Source: Xanthomonas indica (lineage in GTDB: Bacteria > Pseudomonadota > Gammaproteobacteria > Xanthomonadales > Xanthomonadaceae). From it: 64,000 nt of DNA. Positions 60,915 through 64,000 of this stretch are shown here, one piece after another (positions within the stretch are counted from its first letter, which is position 1; each line of letters begins with the position of its first letter). Location: the NCBI RefSeq assembly GCF_040529045.1, contig NZ_CP131914.1, positions 3,766,501 to 3,830,500 on the forward strand, given 5' to 3'. A program made the position numbers and the translations under genes. The notes under the pieces were generated by a model. The model was not told the origin of the DNA and searched no databases. It saw only the letters and a list, made by a program, of their open reading frames with translations.

Positions 60915-62645
60915 GTGCCGCCGCACGGGGCACGCGCGGTGAGCGTGCGCATCGCCGGCCATGGCGCTTCGCGCGGCAATGCCCTGGGCCGGGCGCGGGT
61001 GCGCCTGCCGCATGCGCTGGAGGTGGCCGAGCAACGCATCGGCGCCGCGCAGATCCCCGAGGAACTCGATCGCCTGCACCGCGCCGTGGACGCCGCGCGC
61101 GAGGAGATGCACGGCCTGCGCCAGCGCCTGCACGGCGCCCTGGCCAAGGAGGTCGGCGAATTCCTCGACCTGCACGCACTGCTGCTCGACGACCCTGAAC
61201 TGCTGCACGGCCTGGACGAACTGATCCGCACCGGCCGCTACAGCGCCGACTACGCGCTGCGCCTGCAGCGCGACCGCCTGGCAACCGTGTTCGACGACAT
61301 GGAGGATGCCTACCTCAAGAGCCGCATGGACGATCTGGACCATGTGATCGGGCGGATCCACGCGTTCCTGCAGAAACGCCAGCCGGACAGCGAAGGCCTG
61401 GCCGGCGAGATCCTGGTGTGCGAGAACGTGGCGCCATCGGAACTGGCGCAACTGCAGGCGCAGGGCGTGGTCGGCATCGTCACCAGCGCCGGCAGCACCC
61501 TGTCGCACAGCGCGATCCTGGCGCGCAGCCTGCACCTGCCGCTGGTGGTCGGCGTCGCCGACGCGCTGCAGAAGATCAACGACGGCGACGTGCTGATCAT
61601 CGACGGCACCCAGGGCGCGGTGCTGGTCGACCCGACCCCGGACGACCTGCGCGACTACCGCAGTCGGGTGCGCGAGCAGGCCAAGCTGCAGCGCAGCCTG
61701 GGCAAGCTGCGCTCCAAGCCCAGCCGCACCCGCGACGGCGTGGACATCACCCTGCTGGCCAACGCCGAGTCGCGCGACGACGTGGCCCGCGCGCACGCGC
61801 TCGGCGCCGACGGCCTGGGCCTGTACCGCACCGAATTCCTGTTCCTGCAGCGCGACGCGCTGCCCGACGAGGAAGAACAGTTCCACACCTACCGCGACGC
61901 CGTGCTGGGCATGAGCGGGCGGCCGGTGACCATCCGCACCCTGGACCTGGGCGCGGACAAGGCCGATCGCACCGGCCTGACCATGAGCAACGAAGAAAAC
62001 CCGGCGCTGGGGCTGCGCGGCGTGCGCCTGTCGCTGGCCCGGCCCAAGGTCTCCGACACCCAGTTGCGTGCGCTGCTGCGCGCCTCCGCCTACGGCCCGG
62101 TGCGGGTGCTGGTGCCGATGGTCAGCGCGCGCGAGGAACTGCTGGCGATGCGCCGCCACCTCAAGCGCATCGCCGCGCAGTTGCGCCGCGATGGCCATGC
62201 CATCGCCGAGCAGGTGAAACTCGGCGCGATGATCGAGGTACCGGCAGCGGCGCTGGCCCTGGATACCTTCATCGACACCATCGACTTCCTGTCGATCGGC
62301 ACCAACGACCTGGTGCAGTACCTGCTCGCCGCCGACCGCAACAACGAGGCGGTGGCCGAGTTGTATTCGCCGCTGCATCCGGCGGTGCTGCGGCTGATCG
62401 CGCAGGTGATCGCCACCGGCCAGGCCCACGGCAAACCGGTGGCGGTGTGCGGCGAGATCGCTGGCGACCCCACATTGACGCCCATGCTGCTGGCACTGGG
62501 GCTGCGCGAGTTCAGCCTGCACCCGGCGACGATGCTGGAGGTGCGCCAGGTGATCCGCGACACCGACCTGCAGGCCCTGCGCCAGCGCGGCGCCAAACTG
62601 CTGCAGGCCCGCGACCGCAAGGGCATCGAGCGCTGGCTGGCGTAA
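60915..62645 (+). CDS. ptsI: Phosphoenolpyruvate-protein phosphotransferase (enzyme I)
   Basis: The 576-residue EI takes phosphate from PEP and passes it to HPr. The N-terminal domain has the active His in SAGSTLSHSAILARSLHLPL. The PEP-binding TIM barrel shows GLGLYRTEFLFLQRD, IRTLDLGADKADR, FLSIGTNDLVQYLLAADRNN and the Cys in VAVCGEIAGDPTLTP. It starts with GTG at 60915, or GTG at 60939, which would remove eight residues. There is no N-terminal GAF domain, so it is the sugar-type EI rather than PtsP. Confidence 0.94.
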   Translation: MPPHGARAVSVRIAGHGASRGNALGRARVRLPHALEVAEQRIGAAQIPEELDRLHRAVDAAREEMHGLRQRLHGALAKEVGEFLDLHALLLDDPELLHGLDELIRTGRYSADYALRLQRDRLATVFDDMEDAYLKSRMDDLDHVIGRIHAFLQKRQPDSEGLAGEILVCENVAPSELAQLQAQGVVGIVTSAGSTLSHSAILARSLHLPLVVGVADALQKINDGDVLIIDGTQGAVLVDPTPDDLRDYRSRVREQAKLQRSLGKLRSKPSRTRDGVDITLLANAESRDDVARAHALGADGLGLYRTEFLFLQRDALPDEEEQFHTYRDAVLGMSGRPVTIRTLDLGADKADRTGLTMSNEENPALGLRGVRLSLARPKVSDTQLRALLRASAYGPVRVLVPMVSAREELLAMRRHLKRIAAQLRRDGHAIAEQVKLGAMIEVPAAALALDTFIDTIDFLSIGTNDLVQYLLAADRNNEAVAELYSPLHPAVLRLIAQVIATGQAHGKPVAVCGEIAGDPTLTPMLLALGLREFSLHPATMLEVRQVIRDTDLQALRQRGAKLLQARDRKGIERWLA

Positions 62646-62918
62646 GCCGGGATTCGTCATTCGGGATTGGGGATTCGCAAGAGCGAGCGCGAGCGTGGCC
62701 GTCTGCGCGACACCACCACCGCTGCTGATGCACTGATGCCCCCTGACTGCTGTGCTTCCCAATCCCTTTCCTTCGTGAAAAGCCGAAATGACGGGATGCC
62801 GGACCCTGCGTAGGCCACGGAGCGGCTCGATGAAAAAATCGCCAGTCCTCGCAGCTGCTCTTGCGGACCCGAACTTCCCGCTCCTACGAATCCCAATCCC
62901 GACTCCCCACTCCCGGCT
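62646..62918. repeat. Expanded GGGATTN element, copy 12, between ptsI and mgtE
   Basis: The left arm (62646-62678, ending TTCGCAAGAGCGAGC) begins at the base after the ptsI stop. The right arm (62888-62918) is its approximate reverse complement. About 210 bases lie between, much longer than in other copies. They include a partial REP (CCCGCTCCTAC at 62877). No gene is seen from 62646 to 63022, and the last 100 bases should hold the mgtE promoter. Confidence 0.65.
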
Positions 62919-63022
62919 CCTCCAACACTGTGCTTCCCGCAACATGCAGGCGATAATGTTGGGATGAACATCTGACCGACCGCGTTTCTCCGGAGCGCGG
63001 CCTCACCCCAAGGGAGCAGCGC

Positions 63023-64000
63023 ATGGCCGATGCCGTCCGCCACGACAAGACCGCGCGGCAGCTGCGCATGCTGTCCGATGCGCTGGACAGCGGGCGCCTG
63101 GGCCCGGTGCGGCGACTGGTCAATACGCTGGCGCCGGCCGAGATCGGCAACCTGCTGGAGTCGTTGCCGCCCGGCAAGCGCGAGGTGGTGTGGGGGCTGG
63201 TCGATCCGGAAGACGACGGCGAGGTGCTGGTCCACGTCGGCGAGGAAGTGCGCGAGAGCCTGCTCGCGGACATGGACCCGGACGAAATCGTCGCCGCGGT
63301 CGAAGACCTGGACATCGACGACCTCGCCAACCTGGTCGAGGACCTGCCGGACACGGTCATCGACGAAGTGCTCAAGTCGATGGACCGCGAGAACCGCGAG
63401 CGGCTCGAGCAGGTGCTGTCGTATCCCGAAGACAGTGCCGGCCGCCTGATGAACCCGGACGTGGTCACCGTGCGCGCCGACGTCAACGTCGACGTGGTGC
63501 TGCGCTACCTGCGCCTGCGCGGCGAACTGCCGGACCACACCGACCACCTGTTCGTGGTCAGCCGCCGCCACCAGTACCTGGGGCGGGTGTCGCTGGCGGC
63601 GCTGGTCACCCACGAGGATTCCACCCCGATCAACCGGCTGATCGACGACGAGCAGCCGGCCATCGACGTCGGCGAAGGCGCCGACGAGGTCGCGCGGCAG
63701 TTCTCCGACCACGACTGGATCTCCGCGCCGGTGGTCGACGACAACAACATCCTGCTCGGCCGCATCACCATCGACGACGTGGTCGACATCATCCGCGACC
63801 AGGCCGAGCACCAGGCGATGAGCGCCGCCGGCCTGGACGAGGACGAGGACCTGTTCAGCCCGGTGCGGCGCGCGTTCCGCCGCCGCCTGCTGTGGCTGAC
63901 GATCAATCTCGGCACCGCCTTCATCGCCTCCAGCGTGGTCGGCCAGTTCGAGGGCACCATCGCCAAGCTGGTGGCGCTGGCCGCGCTGATGCCGATCGTG
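63023..64000 (+). CDS. mgtE: Magnesium transporter MgtE, N-terminal part, cut by window end
   Basis: These are the first 326 residues of an MgtE-type Mg2+ channel/transporter. The helical N domain (superhelical MgtE_N: LGPVRRLVNTLAPAEIGNLL, MDPDEIVAAVEDLDIDDLAN) is followed by two CBS domains (DSAGRLMNPDVVTVRADVNV and DEVARQFSDHDWISAPVVDD) that sense cytoplasmic Mg2+, then a connecting helix and the first transmembrane segment (LLWLTINLGTAFIASSVVG). The membrane domain continues beyond the window. The start ATG follows AAGGGAG. Confidence 0.95.
   Translation, partial: MADAVRHDKTARQLRMLSDALDSGRLGPVRRLVNTLAPAEIGNLLESLPPGKREVVWGLVDPEDDGEVLVHVGEEVRESLLADMDPDEIVAAVEDLDIDDLANLVEDLPDTVIDEVLKSMDRENRERLEQVLSYPEDSAGRLMNPDVVTVRADVNVDVVLRYLRLRGELPDHTDHLFVVSRRHQYLGRVSLAALVTHEDSTPINRLIDDEQPAIDVGEGADEVARQFSDHDWISAPVVDDNNILLGRITIDDVVDIIRDQAEHQAMSAAGLDEDEDLFSPVRRAFRRRLLWLTINLGTAFIASSVVGQFEGTIAKLVALAALMPIV

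Overview
The window is a high-GC chromosomal segment from a gammaproteobacterium of the family Xanthomonadaceae, most likely Xanthomonas itself. This is inferred from four things: conserved gene blocks typical of the group (lpxA-lpxB-rnhB-dnaE-accA; bolA-kdsD-kdsC-lptCAB-rpoN-hpf-ptsN-hprK-rapZ followed by PTS genes), the amgK-murU recycling pair, a protein with the Xanthomonadaceae type IV secretion effector signature (XVIPCD-like C-terminus), and dense short intergenic repeats built from 7-base GGGAATN units. No ribosomal RNA, complete tRNA, CRISPR array, integrase, transposase or prophage was found.

Layout. 1-7.3 kb: lipid A synthesis (end of lpxA, lpxB), rnhB, dnaE and accA on the plus strand. 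7.4-11.3 kb: hemJ, a methyltransferase, a PHA-depolymerase-like hydrolase, and a PadR regulator with its membrane sensor-domain partner. 11.5-13.3 kb: a large candidate type IV secretion effector with an unrecognised N-terminal domain. 13.4-25.5 kb: accessory metabolic and regulatory genes: cyclophilin, DinB-like protein, EamA exporter with a divergent LysR, a LytS/LytTR two-component pair, an ArsR-cupin/DUF2867 pair, a DUF4349 protein and a DUF885 lipoprotein. 25.8-32.5 kb: a secreted subtilase, queA, an Lrp regulator facing a class III aminotransferase, and a lower-GC secreted beta-propeller protein. 33-37.2 kb: an iron cassette (catecholate receptor, PiuC dioxygenase, ApbE). 37.4-43.4 kb: an orphan response regulator with a degenerate receiver, HutD, a ComEA-like protein, an M20 peptidase, and amgK-murU. 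43.6-50.1 kb: hda, an AI-2E family permease, a DUF2066 protein, purM-purN and two DUF3108 paralogues. 50.5-64 kb: murA with an overlapping EF-hand membrane protein, then the lipopolysaccharide transport, sigma-54 and PTS block, ending in a truncated mgtE.

Functional themes. Envelope biogenesis dominates: lipid A (LpxA/LpxB), KDO (KdsD/KdsC), LPS transport (LptC/LptA/LptB) and peptidoglycan (MurA, AmgK/MurU, RapZ). The PTS proteins (PtsN, HprK, RapZ, EIIA-Man, HPr, EI) come without any sugar permease, so they look regulatory. At least twelve copies of the GGGAATN element sit between genes. Several have been absorbed into reading frames and add low-complexity tails to LpxB, RnhB, MurU and Hda. 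The element at 43376-43626 also encloses the 3' end of a tRNA-like sequence. The features most worth a second look are the candidate effector, this repeat family with its protein tails, the tRNA remnant, the degenerate response regulator, and a 17-cytosine run upstream of the iron receptor.
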